Origin: Pseudarthrobacter siccitolerans
GTDB taxonomy: Bacteria; Actinomycetota; Actinomycetes; Actinomycetales; Micrococcaceae
Assembly: GCF_030823375.1 (NCBI RefSeq)
Contig: NZ_JAUSXB010000001.1
Span: 3,782,001-3,846,000, forward strand
Direction: 5' to 3'
DNA: 64,000 nucleotides
The stretch's first letter is position 1; every line of letters begins with the position of its first letter. Shown here piece after piece: positions 25,736-34,927 of the stretch. The notes beneath the pieces are model-generated. The model was not told the origin of the DNA. It saw only the letters and a program-made list of their open reading frames with translations, and searched no databases. A program made the position numbers and the translations under genes.

Positions 25736-26938
25736 TCAGCCCTCCGCGGCGGACGCCCGGACCTGGGCCTTGTCGTGCTCTGCATGGGCTGACCGCAGCA
25801 GGTCCAGGAACTCGGTCTCGTTGCGGATGAGCTTCTTGTACTTCTCGGGCAGCTTGCGGATCTGGTTCTCCTCACGGCACATGGCGGCGAAGATCTTGTC
25901 CCACTCCACCATGTCCGTCTCGTAGTTGAGGTCCAGGTACTCCACGGCGTGCCGGCGGGCGCCGGAGACGGCGTTCTTGGCCTTGCCCTTGGGGCTGAAA
26001 ATGGATGCCAGCACCGTGACCACCAGAACGCCGAGGATCACGCCCAGGGAGACTTCGGTGCTGACTTCCACTACGTTCACGTGGCCGCCGTCGTTGATGA
26101 ACGGCAGCGTGTTCTCGTGCAGTGCGTGCAGGATGAGCTTCACTCCGATGAAGCCCAGGATGACTGCCAGCCCGTACGAAAGGAAGATCAGCCGGTCCAG
26201 CAATCCGTCGATCAGGAAGAACAGCTGCCGCAAACCCATCAACGAGAACGCGGTGGCGGTGAAGACGATAAAGACGTTCTGCGTCAGCCCGAAGATCGCC
26301 GGAATAGAATCCAGCGCGAAGAGGATGTCCGTACCGCCGATAGCCACCATCACCAGGAGCATCGGGGTGAGGACGCGCTTGCCGTTTTCCAGGGTGAAGA
26401 GCTTGTCGCCGTCGTAGTGCTCCGATGCCGGCAGGAACTTCTTGGCGAGCCGTACGACCAGCCCTTCGGACTCGTCGTCGTGGCTGTTGGGGCGCAGCAG
26501 GTTGCCCGCGGTGATGAGCAGGATGAGCCCGAAGATGTAGAACACCCAGGCGAAGCTGTTGATCAGCGCGGCACCGAGGAAGATGAACGCCGTACGGGCG
26601 ATCAGCGAGAACACGATACCGAACAGCAAAACCTTCTGCTGGTCCGCGCGGGGCACGCGGAAACTGGCCATGATGATGAGGAACACAAAGAGGTTGTCCA
26701 CGGAGAGCGCCTTCTCCGTGACGTAGCCCGCGAAGTACTCGGTACCCATCGTGGGCCCGCCGAACATCAGCACGCCCAGCCCGAAGACCAGCGCGATGCC
26801 GACGTAGATGGCGGACCAGGTGGCGGATTCCTGCAGTGACGGGGTGTGTGCCTTCCGCACATGGAAAAAGAAATCGAAAGCCAGCAGGCCAACAATCCCT
26901 GCAATGGTCAACGTCCAGACATAAGAAGGTACTTCCAC
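25736..26938 (-). CDS. TerC family integral membrane protein (Alx/TerC type)
   Basis: 400 residues from ATG 26938, with AAAGG upstream. About nine membrane helices are visible. The TerC signature acids are present: EKALSVDNLFVFLIIMASF (about residue 75-95) and the paired TDILFALDSIPAIFG (about 200), the two Asp/Asn-containing segments proposed to bind divalent metal. LGFIGVKLILHALHEN near 270 is also typical. The C-terminal ~65 residues are soluble (RRHAVEYLDLNYETDMVEWDK). Alx/MntX-like members export manganese; that is family knowledge, not shown here. It follows recQ on the same strand with a 53-bp gap. Confidence 0.88.
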   Translation of the reverse strand: MEVPSYVWTLTIAGIVGLLAFDFFFHVRKAHTPSLQESATWSAIYVGIALVFGLGVLMFGGPTMGTEYFAGYVTEKALSVDNLFVFLIIMASFRVPRADQQKVLLFGIVFSLIARTAFIFLGAALINSFAWVFYIFGLILLITAGNLLRPNSHDDESEGLVVRLAKKFLPASEHYDGDKLFTLENGKRVLTPMLLVMVAIGGTDILFALDSIPAIFGLTQNVFIVFTATAFSLMGLRQLFFLIDGLLDRLIFLSYGLAVILGFIGVKLILHALHENTLPFINDGGHVNVVEVSTEVSLGVILGVLVVTVLASIFSPKGKAKNAVSGARRHAVEYLDLNYETDMVEWDKIFAAMCREENQIRKLPEKYKKLIRNETEFLDLLRSAHAEHDKAQVRASAAEG

Positions 26939-26991
26939 GCGGCGGGCCTTTCGTCGTCAGTGTCCTCCCAGCCTATCGACAGCAGGCTTAC

Positions 26992-28695
26992 CTAAGCAGG
27001 CCGGAGGAGCTCATGCTCCACCACGGCGGTACGGGACAGCGTCTTGTACCCCTCCTGTTCGAACAGGACAGTAATCACATCGTCCTCGTGCCGCATCACC
27101 AGCCCCGGACCCCACTCCTTGTGGATCACGGCGGACTGCAACGGGAAAGGTTCGTCCCCATTCGGGGAATCCTGCCCGCCGGACCCCGGCCCGCCGTCGT
27201 CGTGCATACCCTTTGCGAGGCCAGGCCCATCCGCCTGGCTGGCGGCCTCATGGCAGGCGTCGCAGTTGCCGCACGGGTCCGGCAACTCCTCGCCAAAGTA
27301 GCCCAGCAGGAACTGCCGCCGGCAACTGTCCGTTTCCGCGTACGCACGCATCATGGTGAGCCGGGACTGGTCCACGCGCTGCCGGGCCTCGGCCAGTTCG
27401 ACGGCGCGCTGGACCAGCGCGGGCAGCTTGGCTTTGGAGGTGAGCCGGATGCCGCGCTTGCCTGTGGTGACCGCGCCCGCCTCCTCCAGCTGGTTCACCA
27501 GGCCGGTGACGCGGCGCCCCGGGAACCCGGTCAGTTCAGCCACCGACGTTTTGGGAGCGGGCCCTCCCGCGGCCTTAAGGACCTTGAGCACGGCCAGCAG
27601 CCGGTCCGGGTCGGGGGAGTGGGTCCCGAAGAACTTTCGCAGCCCCAGGTCCTCGGCGCGGTAGTGCAGCACGGCTGAGGCAGGCTCCCCGTCGCGCCCC
27701 GCCCGGCCGACCTCCTGGTAGTACGCGTCCAGCGACTCAGGAATGTCCGCGTGCACCACAAACCGCACATTCGGCTTGTCGATGCCCATGCCAAAAGCGG
27801 TGGTGGCGACCACCACGTCCAGCTGGTCGTCCAGGAACAGCTCGTGGATGCGCTCCCGGTCGGCCGCTGACCGGCCGGCGTGATAGGCCTCCGCCCGGAG
27901 TCCCTCCTTGCCCAGTTTGGCCGCGTACTTTTCGGTGTCCTTGCGGGTGGCGGCGTACAGCAGGCCCTGACCCTGGTCCCTGGCCAGCGCCGCCACCTGT
28001 TCGAGGACGGACTTCCGCTTGCCCTTGTCCTCCTGGTGCCGGAGCACATCGAGGCTGATGTTGGGCCGGTCGAAGCCGCGGACCAGGACCAGCGGGTCCT
28101 GCATGCCCAGCCGCTCCGCGATCTCATCGCGCACGGGAGGGGATGCTGTGGCGGTCAGGGCAGCCACCGGCGGGTTGCCCAGGCGCTCGCGGACGTTGCC
28201 CAGGTTGAGGTAGTCCGGGCGGAAATCATGGCCCCAGGAGGAGACACAGTGAGCTTCGTCGACTACGAATATGGAGATATCCAACGCGGCGATCCGGTCC
28301 ACGGTTTCCTGCTTGGCGAGCTGTTCGGGGGCGAGGAACAGGAAGGCAGCCGTCCCTGATTCCGCCGCCTGCCACGCGGCGTCCAGCTCGGAGTCGCTGT
28401 GGGAGGAGTTAATGGCGACGGCGGCTCCGTCACCCAGGTCCCCGGACAGCCCGTCCAGCTGGTCCTCCTGCAGGGCAATGAGGGGTGAAACCACGACGGC
28501 GGGCCGTCCCGTTGTGTTCTTCAGGTGCAGGGCGGCGACCTGGTAGATGGCGGATTTGCCGTAGCCGGTGGGCATCACCGCCAGGACGTCGCGGCCGCCG
28601 GCAAGGGCAGTCATCCCGGCGAGCTGGCCATCGCGGAGGTGGGGCAGGGAGAAGGAGGACGCCGCCAGGGCGGCGAGGGCACGATCGTCGGACAT
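26992..28695 (-). CDS. RecQ family ATP-dependent DNA helicase
   Basis: 567 residues from ATG 28695 (GGAG upstream). Walker A is in [14 protein letters not shown] near residue 40; [17 protein letters not shown] is motif II with the RecQ-specific aromatic-rich loop; [20 protein letters not shown] and [12 protein letters not shown] are motifs V and VI. The RecQ zinc-binding segment appears as [25 protein letters not shown] winged-helix segment precedes it. No HRDC domain is visible; the C terminus instead carries a short basic/beta segment ([29 protein letters not shown]). It should unwind 3'-to-5' in recombination or replication repair. Confidence 0.9.
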   Translation of the reverse strand: MSDDRALAALAASSFSLPHLRDGQLAGMTALAGGRDVLAVMPTGYGKSAIYQVAALHLKNTTGRPAVVVSPLIALQEDQLDGLSGDLGDGAAVAINSSHSDSELDAAWQAAESGTAAFLFLAPEQLAKQETVDRIAALDISIFVVDEAHCVSSWGHDFRPDYLNLGNVRERLGNPPVAALTATASPPVRDEIAERLGMQDPLVLVRGFDRPNISLDVLRHQEDKGKRKSVLEQVAALARDQGQGLLYAATRKDTEKYAAKLGKEGLRAEAYHAGRSAADRERIHELFLDDQLDVVVATTAFGMGIDKPNVRFVVHADIPESLDAYYQEVGRAGRDGEPASAVLHYRAEDLGLRKFFGTHSPDPDRLLAVLKVLKAAGGPAPKTSVAELTGFPGRRVTGLVNQLEEAGAVTTGKRGIRLTSKAKLPALVQRAVELAEARQRVDQSRLTMMRAYAETDSCRRQFLLGYFGEELPDPCGNCDACHEAASQADGPGLAKGMHDDGGPGSGGQDSPNGDEPFPLQSAVIHKEWGPGLVMRHEDDVITVLFEQEGYKTLSRTAVVEHELLRPA

Positions 28696-28953
28696 AGGGA
28701 GCTGCTCCGCACTGTGGATCCTGCGGCCGCTTGCTTCAGCCGAGGTAACCAGCCTAACCCGGCCGGGACACGCCGTCGTCGGAGTCCGCGGCTATGTGGA
28801 CAAGTCTCCCTGCCCTTGTTCTGCACATCCGGCGCTGCTGTCCTTGACTTCCCGGTCACCCTGAACAAGTGTGGGAGCAACTGGTCCCACCGCACATGCC
28901 CTGGATTTTCTGGACTGGATTTTCGGGACCAGGCCAAGCAAGGAGGATGCAGC

Positions 28954-31281
28954 GTGGCGCGCAAAAATCCGAAGGTCGAAGAGGCCGACGAGGTGGCGCT
29001 TGAAGTGACCGGACACCCCAAGACCTGGGCCGCCGGCGTTCCCGGCGTCTATCACTCCATGAAGCCCGCGTTGGAGCACATGGGCCTGGAACGGTCGCGG
29101 AAAACCCTGCTGGCGCTTAACCAGAAGGACGGGTTTGACTGCATGAGCTGTGCGTGGCCTGACCCGGGTCACCGCAAGACGTTCGAGTTCTGCGAAAACG
29201 GTGCGAAGGCAGTCACCTGGGAAGCCACGCCGGTAGTCATTTCTTCGGAGTTCTGGGCCGAGCATCCCGTCAGCGAACTCCGGGAGCGGTCGGAGTACTG
29301 GCTGGGCATGCAGGGCCGCCTCACCGAACCCGTGTACAAGCCCGCCGGCGAGGACCATTACCGGCCGGTGGGCTGGGACGAGGCTTTCCGCATCATCGCG
29401 GATAAGCTCAGCTCCCTGCCGAGCCCTGACCAGGCTGCCTTCTACACCAGCGGCCGTACCTCCAACGAGGCTGCGTTCCTGTACCAGCTGTTTATCCGCG
29501 GGTACGGCACCAACAACCTGCCGGACTGCTCCAACATGTGCCACGAGTCCTCCGGCTGGGCAATGGGGCAGACCATCGGCGTCGGCAAGGCCACGGTTTC
29601 CTACAGCGACTTTGAAAAAGCGGACCTGATCATCATCCTGGGCCAGAACCCGGGCACCAACCATCCCCGGATGCTCACCGCCCTGGAGGAAGCCAAGGAC
29701 GCGGGCGCCAAGATCGTGGCGGTCAACCCGCTGCCCGAGGCGGGCCTGATGCGCTATAAGAACCCGCAGCGGGTGAAGGGCATAATCGGGCACGGCACGG
29801 ACCTGGCCGACCAGTTCCTGCAGATCCGGCTGGGCGGGGACATGGCGCTGCTGCAGGCCGTGTCCAAGCGGGTCCTGGACGCCGAGGCTGCGGCGCCGGG
29901 AACCGTGCTGGACCATCAGTTCCTGGCGGAACACTGCCAGGGGCTTGAGGAACTGAAGGCACATCTTGCCATGCTGGACGAAGCGGCCGTCCTTGAGGCC
30001 ACAGGGCTGCGCTCGGAGGAGATCGACGAACTGGCGGACCGCTACCTCCGTGCGGACAAGGTGATTATCACCTGGGCCATGGGCATCACGCAGCACAAAA
30101 AGGCCGTGGCCACCATCAAGGAGATCATCAACCTGCTGCTGCTCCGTGGCAACATCGGCAAACCCGGTGCCGGCGCCTCGCCAATCCGTGGGCACAGCAA
30201 TGTCCAGGGGGACCGGACCATGGGCATCTGGGAGCAGATGCCGCCCGCTTTCCTGGACGCACTGGGCAGGGAATTCAGCTTTGATCCGCCCCGGGAGCAC
30301 GGGGCAGACGCGGTGGAAACCATCCGGCAGATGCGCGACGGCGGCATTAAGGTATTCATGGCCGTTGGCGGCAACTTTGTCGGAGCCATGTCCGACACCC
30401 GTGCCGCCGAGGCGGCGATGGAAAACACCGAGCTTTCCGTCCAGGTCTCCACCAAGCTCAACCACTCCCACGCCGTGACCGGAGCCGAGGCTTTGATCCT
30501 GCCCACGCTCGGGCGCACCGAGATCGACCGGCAGGAGTCCGGCCCGCAGTTCGTGTCCGTGGAGGACACCGTCTGTGCCGTGCACGCTTCGCACGGCACG
30601 GTTGATCCGGTGGCGCCGGGGCTGCTCTCCGAGGTGGCGATCGTCAGCCGGCTCGCGCAGCGTGTGCTCGGGGACCGGATCGGGGCCGACTGGGCCGGCT
30701 TCGAAAAGGACTACGACCTGATCCGGGACCACATTTCCCATGTGGTGGCGGGCTGCGAGGACTACAACCGGAAGATCCGGCAGGAGGGCGGCTTCGTCCT
30801 GCCCAACGGGCCCCGGGACTCGCGAACATTCAACACCCCCACCGGCAAGGCCATGCTCACCGTTAATGAACTCGAACATGTGGAGCGGCCGGCCGGTACC
30901 CTGATCCTGCAGACCATCCGCTCACACGACCAGTTCAACACCACCATCTACGGCCACAACGACCGGTACCGCGGCATCAAGAAGGGCCGGGAAGTGGTGT
31001 TCGTGAACCCGGCGGACCTCACCGAACTCGGGCTTGAGGACGGGCAGCATGTGGACATTTGGGGCGTCTACCCGGACAACGCGGAGCGCGTCCTGCGAAA
31101 GTACCGGGTGGTGTCCTACCCCACCGCCCGCGGGTGCGCCGCCGCCTACTATCCCGAGGCCAACGTCCTGGTTCCCCTGGAAAGCGTGGCCGAGGGCAGC
31201 CAGACGCCGGCCTCCAAGGCCGTGATCGTGAAGCTCGAGCCGTTGCTGGTGCTGGAAGAGGAGCCAACGGCCGCGGGATAG
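28954..31281 (+). CDS. FdhF/YdeP-type molybdopterin oxidoreductase
   Basis: 775 residues from GTG 28954 with AGGAGG 7 nt upstream. FDCMSCAWPDPGHR near residue 65 is the YdeP-family cysteine motif. PDCSNMCHESSGWAMGQ near 195 is the molybdopterin-proximal segment, and DLIIILGQNPGTNHPRM and GASPIRGHSNVQGDR are bis-MGD-binding blocks of the DMSO-reductase superfamily. RSHDQFNTTIYGHNDRYRGI near 660 is the C-terminal molydopterin-dinucleotide-binding domain. The canonical four-Cys 4Fe-4S motif of formate dehydrogenases is not seen. The family is called formate dehydrogenase-like, but YdeP relatives are linked to acid resistance; the substrate is unknown. No fdhD is visible in the window. Confidence 0.85.
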   Translation: MARKNPKVEEADEVALEVTGHPKTWAAGVPGVYHSMKPALEHMGLERSRKTLLALNQKDGFDCMSCAWPDPGHRKTFEFCENGAKAVTWEATPVVISSEFWAEHPVSELRERSEYWLGMQGRLTEPVYKPAGEDHYRPVGWDEAFRIIADKLSSLPSPDQAAFYTSGRTSNEAAFLYQLFIRGYGTNNLPDCSNMCHESSGWAMGQTIGVGKATVSYSDFEKADLIIILGQNPGTNHPRMLTALEEAKDAGAKIVAVNPLPEAGLMRYKNPQRVKGIIGHGTDLADQFLQIRLGGDMALLQAVSKRVLDAEAAAPGTVLDHQFLAEHCQGLEELKAHLAMLDEAAVLEATGLRSEEIDELADRYLRADKVIITWAMGITQHKKAVATIKEIINLLLLRGNIGKPGAGASPIRGHSNVQGDRTMGIWEQMPPAFLDALGREFSFDPPREHGADAVETIRQMRDGGIKVFMAVGGNFVGAMSDTRAAEAAMENTELSVQVSTKLNHSHAVTGAEALILPTLGRTEIDRQESGPQFVSVEDTVCAVHASHGTVDPVAPGLLSEVAIVSRLAQRVLGDRIGADWAGFEKDYDLIRDHISHVVAGCEDYNRKIRQEGGFVLPNGPRDSRTFNTPTGKAMLTVNELEHVERPAGTLILQTIRSHDQFNTTIYGHNDRYRGIKKGREVVFVNPADLTELGLEDGQHVDIWGVYPDNAERVLRKYRVVSYPTARGCAAAYYPEANVLVPLESVAEGSQTPASKAVIVKLEPLLVLEEEPTAAG

Positions 31282-31321
31282 CGGGTCGTTGGGCCTGCCG
31301 AACCTGCGCTTTTGCGGGCTC

Positions 31322-31401
31322 GATTTCGACAGGCTCAATCACCGGGGTGGATTTCGACAGGCTCAATCACCGGGGTGGATTTCGACAGGCTCAATCACCG
31401 G
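31322..31401. repeat. Tandem 28-bp repeat (2.9 copies) with TTTCGACAGGCTCAA core
   Basis: The unit GATTTCGACAGGCTCAATCACCGGGGTG is present at 31322-31349 and 31350-31377, with a third copy truncated at 31401. The copies are identical. They fill the gap between the convergent molybdoenzyme and DUF6457 genes. The core resembles an intergenic repeat I recall from Arthrobacter genomes; a degenerate look-alike (TTCGGCAGGCTCGAA) lies near 44259. Confidence 0.85.
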
Positions 31402-31408
31402 CCCGCCG

Positions 31409-31738
31409 TTACTGGGCGGTATCAGCCCAGCCCTTGCCCGCAGGGCCGCCGTCGTGCCCGTCCTCGCAGAGGCCGAAGGCAATGCCCGCTGCCCGTGCCA
31501 CCGCCGCGCTGGATGCTTCCCTTGACCCGGCGCTCCCGGTCCCGGCCTCCAGGCCCGCGGCGTAACCCACCAGGAAGGTGGTGACCGGCGCGGCCGGGTG
31601 GATCACGGAGTCGGCGGACCTCCGGGCCAGGTCAAGGAGCAGCTCGTTGTCCACCTTAAGGTCCAGGATCTGCAGCGCCTGGGCAAGCCTGTTGCTCCAC
31701 TGGTCCAGGACCTGTGCTTCGTCGTCACTGACTGCCAT
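31409..31738 (-). CDS. DUF6457 domain protein (molybdenum-cofactor-associated)
   Basis: 109 residues from ATG 31738, chosen because AAGGAG precedes it and the open frame upstream has no ribosome site. The sequence LDQWSNRLAQALQILDLKVDNELLLDLARRSADSVIHPAAPVTTFLVGYAAGL is the DUF6457 block, a small helical domain often fused to molybdopterin-guanine-dinucleotide transferase (MobA) in actinobacteria. Here it stands alone, next to a molybdopterin oxidoreductase, so a role in cofactor handling for that enzyme is inferred. The C terminus (Glu-Asp-Gly-His-Asp-Gly-Gly) is not conserved. Confidence 0.75.
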   Translation of the reverse strand: MAVSDDEAQVLDQWSNRLAQALQILDLKVDNELLLDLARRSADSVIHPAAPVTTFLVGYAAGLEAGTGSAGSREASSAAVARAAGIAFGLCEDGHDGGPAGKGWADTAQ

Positions 31739-32088
31739 GGTCTGCTCCTTCGTCAACATTGGCCGCAACTCGCTGTTTCCGGTGCTGACACTACAAGGCT
31801 TCGCCGCGGAAGTCATCGGGCCCCTAAAACCCCTAATCGCAAAGAGGGTAGAGCAGCTCCCTTCCGACTCTGGCACTGCCACCGGCCCCTGCCTAGACTG
31901 GGCGGACCCCAGCCCAGGAGCCTCGGCAAGATCAGCCGGCTCAAGCCAAGCCGGCACGAGAACGTTCGGCATCGGATCACTCGCAACATGGAAGTTGCCT
32001 GTCGATCGAAGCAGGACCCTGCAGGGGTACTTCACCTACCCAGGATCACGGCCGCCCTACCGGGCCGGCCTGACTACAGGAGAAACAA
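31739..32088. other. 350-bp divergent intergenic region
   Basis: Separates the DUF6457 gene (-) and the formaldehyde dehydrogenase gene (+). A direct repeat, CCCCTAAAACCCCTAA, lies about 31829-31844. No convincing riboswitch, RNA gene or further coding frame was recognised; it presumably holds both promoters. Confidence 0.5.
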
Positions 32089-33306
32089 ATGACAGGGAAC
32101 AAAGCCGTTGCCTACAAGGAACCAGGCAAGGTCGAAGTAATCGATATCGATTACCCCAGCTTCGAACTCAAGGACGGGCCCGGCGTGAACCCGGCGAACG
32201 TGGGGCGCGCGGTCAACCACGGTGTGATCCTCAAAACCGTGGCCACCAACATCTGCGGCTCGGACCAGCACATGGTGCGCGGCCGCACCACCGCACCGCC
32301 GAATCTGGTGCTGGGCCACGAGATCACCGGCGAGGTGGTGGAGGTGGGCCGCGACGTTGAGTTCATCAAAGTCGGCGACCTCTGCTCGGTGCCGTTCAAC
32401 ATTGCCTGCGGCAGGTGCCGGAACTGCAAGGAACGCAAGACCGGTATTTGCCTGAACGTAAACCCGGACCGGCCGGGCAGCGCCTATGGCTACGTGGACA
32501 TGGGCGGCTGGGTGGGCGGCCAAGCCAACTACGTCCTGGTGCCATACGCCGACTGGAATCTGCTGAAATTCCCGGACAAGGACCGGGCCATGGAGAAGAT
32601 CCTCGACCTGGCCATGCTGTCGGACATTTTCCCCACCGGGTTCCACGGCGCCATCAGCGCCGGGGTCGGTGTCGGGTCCACCGTTTATGTGGCGGGCGCT
32701 GGTCCTGTGGGCCTCGCAGCGGCAACGAGCGCTCAGCTGCTGGGCGCCGCCGTCGTGATTGTGGGGGACCTCAACGCGGACCGGCTGGCGCAGGCACGCA
32801 GCTTTGGCTGCGAAACCGTGGACCTGAGCCAGGGCGGCCCGGCGGAGCAGATCGAACAGATCCTGGGCGTACCCGAAGTGGACTGCGGCGTGGATGCGGT
32901 GGGATTCGAGGCCCGGGGACATGGTCATGGAAAGAACGCAGAGGAGGCTCCCGCCACTGTGCTGAACTCGCTGATGGAGATCACTGCGGCCGGCGGTGCC
33001 CTGGGCATCCCAGGCCTCTACGTCACCGGTGACCCGGGCGGGATTGACGAGGCCGCCAAGAAGGGCGCGCTGAGCCTCAGCCTGGGCACCGGCTGGGCCA
33101 AATCCCTCAGTTTCACAACGGGCCAGTGCCCGGTGATGAAGTACAACCGGCAGTTGATGATGGCCATCCTCAATGACCGGGTCAGCATCGCAAAGAACGT
33201 GAATGCCAAGCCCATCACGCTGGAGGAAGCGCCGAAGGGTTACGCAGAATTCGATGCCGGTGCGGCCACCAAGTATGTGCTCAATCCGAACGGTTACCTG
33301 AGCTAA
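32089..33306 (+). CDS. fdhA: Glutathione-independent formaldehyde dehydrogenase (zinc)
   Basis: 405 residues from ATG 32089, preceded by CAGGAG. Catalytic zinc ligands lie in NICGSDQHMVRG and GHEITGEVVEVG, and the structural zinc loop is intact (CGRCRNCKERKTGIC). The long insertion PDRPGSAYGYVDMGGWVGGQANYVLVPYAD is diagnostic for the FdhA subfamily, which carries tightly bound NAD. The dinucleotide-binding GAGPVGLAAA is near residue 205. It oxidises formaldehyde to formate in the cytoplasm without glutathione or mycothiol. It lies 0.8 kb from an FdhF-like molybdoenzyme, which would fit sequential C1 oxidation. Confidence 0.92.
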   Translation: MTGNKAVAYKEPGKVEVIDIDYPSFELKDGPGVNPANVGRAVNHGVILKTVATNICGSDQHMVRGRTTAPPNLVLGHEITGEVVEVGRDVEFIKVGDLCSVPFNIACGRCRNCKERKTGICLNVNPDRPGSAYGYVDMGGWVGGQANYVLVPYADWNLLKFPDKDRAMEKILDLAMLSDIFPTGFHGAISAGVGVGSTVYVAGAGPVGLAAATSAQLLGAAVVIVGDLNADRLAQARSFGCETVDLSQGGPAEQIEQILGVPEVDCGVDAVGFEARGHGHGKNAEEAPATVLNSLMEITAAGGALGIPGLYVTGDPGGIDEAAKKGALSLSLGTGWAKSLSFTTGQCPVMKYNRQLMMAILNDRVSIAKNVNAKPITLEEAPKGYAEFDAGAATKYVLNPNGYLS

Positions 33307-33422
33307 GGCGGTAGGGCACGGCGGACGGTGGTTCTTCAAGGAAACTGGATGCGGAAATAAGGGCAACCCGGGCCGGGTTAGGCTTTGGAAGAACAGCCAC
33401 ACACCGCATTGAAGGAGTCCCC

Positions 33423-33773
33423 TTGAGTGACATCACCGTCCGCCACAACGCCGGCCGCGAGCGCTTCGAAATCCTCGACACCGGGAACGTGATCGGCAAG
33501 GCAGCGTACAAGGAGTACGACGGCGGGGGCTCACCACAGCGGATTTTCTACCACACCGTGATCAATGAGGAATACGGCGGCCAGGGTTTGGCAGGCCAGC
33601 TCGCGACGGCGGCCCTGGACGAGACGGTCGGTGCGGGGCTGGGCATCGTTCCGGTCTGCCCCTTCATCAAGAAATTCCTCACTAAGCACCCGGAATACGC
33701 GGAGAGCATAGTCCCCGTCGCCCCGGCCCACCTGGAGTTCCTGGACACGGCATTGGCTGCCCGCACCCGCTAA
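33423..33773 (+). CDS. GNAT family N-acetyltransferase, YjdJ-like (short form)
   Basis: 116 residues from TTG 33423, with AAGGAG 6 nt upstream. The short GNAT fold (Gcn5-related, YjdJ/NAT_SF_1 type, about 95-115 residues) is recognisable: YKEYDGGGSPQRIFYHTVINEEYGGQGLAGQLA carries the conserved beta4-loop-alpha3 with Gly-x-Gly-x-Ala acetyl-CoA-binding turn, then IVPVCPFIKKFLTKHPEY. Proteins of this subfamily acetylate amines of unknown identity. It is monocistronic. Confidence 0.85.
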   Translation: MSDITVRHNAGRERFEILDTGNVIGKAAYKEYDGGGSPQRIFYHTVINEEYGGQGLAGQLATAALDETVGAGLGIVPVCPFIKKFLTKHPEYAESIVPVAPAHLEFLDTALAARTR

Positions 33774-33961
33774 CGGTCATTGCACCCCGGGGTTCGGCGG
33801 CGCCACGACCATAAGCGGGTGCGGATCACGGAGCGACAGATCCGCCGATTCCGCATGCCTTACAGGCAGCTCCCAAACTTCAATGATCTAATCAGCATCG
33901 CATCGCGTGCACTGGGGCCCGCAGGATGCGGATCGGATTGTTGAGTCGGGACAGGAGCCCT

Positions 33962-34879
33962 ATGTCGGTGGACCAAAAGATGCGTGCGGCGCGCCAGGCT
34001 ATCCCTGCGCCCCGCCATGCGCGGAAGAGGCTGGCCCTGCTGTTCACCGCCGTGGCGCTGGTGATCGCCGCCGTCGTTGTTTTGGCCATCGTGAGGTCAG
34101 GACCGCCCGGTGGCACACCCGGCCCGGTTCCGGCAGCTGCTCCCGAGGCTCCGGTGGCTGTAGCCCCGGATTCCCTGGAGGACAAAATCCAGTCCCTCCT
34201 CGATGAGAATTCGGAGTACCGGATCGGACTGGCCCTGGCCGACATTTCCGGTGACGCCGCGCTCACGTTCGGCGACCAGGAGGACTTCACCGCCGCCAGC
34301 ACGGCGAAGATCATCACTGCCGCCGCCTACTACCACCTGGTGGAAACCGGCGAGGCGGCCCTGGACGACCCGCTGGGGGACTACGACGCGGCGTTCCAGC
34401 TCCAAGCCATGATCAACGAGAGCAACAACGATTCGTGGCTGCTGCTGATGGATGCTGTGGGCTATCAGGAGTTGATTGAATACGCTGCATCCATCGGCGT
34501 GACCTACGACCCGGAGGAGAACCTCCTGACCCCCGCCGAGATGGCCCTGGTCCTGAAGCAGTTATATGCCGGGGACCTGCTGAACCGGGACAACACGGCC
34601 GAATTGCTGAGCTACATGCAGGACACCAACAACGAGGAACTCATCCCGGGAGGCTCCCAGGCCGGCATTGAGGTGTTCCACAAATACGGGGAAATCGACG
34701 GCGAACTCCACGATGCCGCGGTCCTGGCCTACCGTGGTTCCACCTTTGTGCTGGTGATCTACACGGAGAATGCCGACGGTACGGAAGATGACGGGCAGGC
34801 AGAGGTCATCAGGGAGCTGACCGGGGTTGTGGAAAAGGCCCTCTTTCCTCCTGTCCAGGCGGGGAACAACGCGTCCTAG
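33962..34879 (+). CDS. Class A beta-lactamase-related serine hydrolase, membrane-anchored
   Basis: 305 residues from ATG 33962, preferred to an in-frame ATG at 33926 because CAGGAG lies just before it. A single N-terminal membrane helix (ALLFTAVALVIAAVVVLAIV, residues 24-43) follows a basic start, so it is anchored with its domain outside. The catalytic STAKI supplies SxxK near residue 116, MINESNNDSW supplies an SNN in place of SDN, and HKYGEIDG replaces the KTG triad. The remaining sequence fits the penicillin-binding/beta-lactamase fold. Hydrolysis of beta-lactams is not implied; the motifs are degenerate. Confidence 0.75.
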   Translation: MSVDQKMRAARQAIPAPRHARKRLALLFTAVALVIAAVVVLAIVRSGPPGGTPGPVPAAAPEAPVAVAPDSLEDKIQSLLDENSEYRIGLALADISGDAALTFGDQEDFTAASTAKIITAAAYYHLVETGEAALDDPLGDYDAAFQLQAMINESNNDSWLLLMDAVGYQELIEYAASIGVTYDPEENLLTPAEMALVLKQLYAGDLLNRDNTAELLSYMQDTNNEELIPGGSQAGIEVFHKYGEIDGELHDAAVLAYRGSTFVLVIYTENADGTEDDGQAEVIRELTGVVEKALFPPVQAGNNAS

Positions 34880-34927
34880 GGGTCATCAAAGTCGTTAACG
34901 CCCGCGCGGGTGGGTAAGACTGTTTCC

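Noticed and set aside
26939..26991. yybP-ykoY (manganese) riboswitch before the TerC gene
   Set aside because: Only 53 bp separate it from recQ, too short for the riboswitch, and no core was seen.
28792..30879. Long minus-strand frame (695 codons) opposite the molybdoenzyme
   Set aside because: Same GC shadow effect; the plus strand carries conserved molybdopterin-binding blocks throughout.
31322..31401. Possible CRISPR array from the 28-bp repeat
   Set aside because: The copies are directly adjacent with no spacers and no cas gene nearby. It is a tandem duplication.
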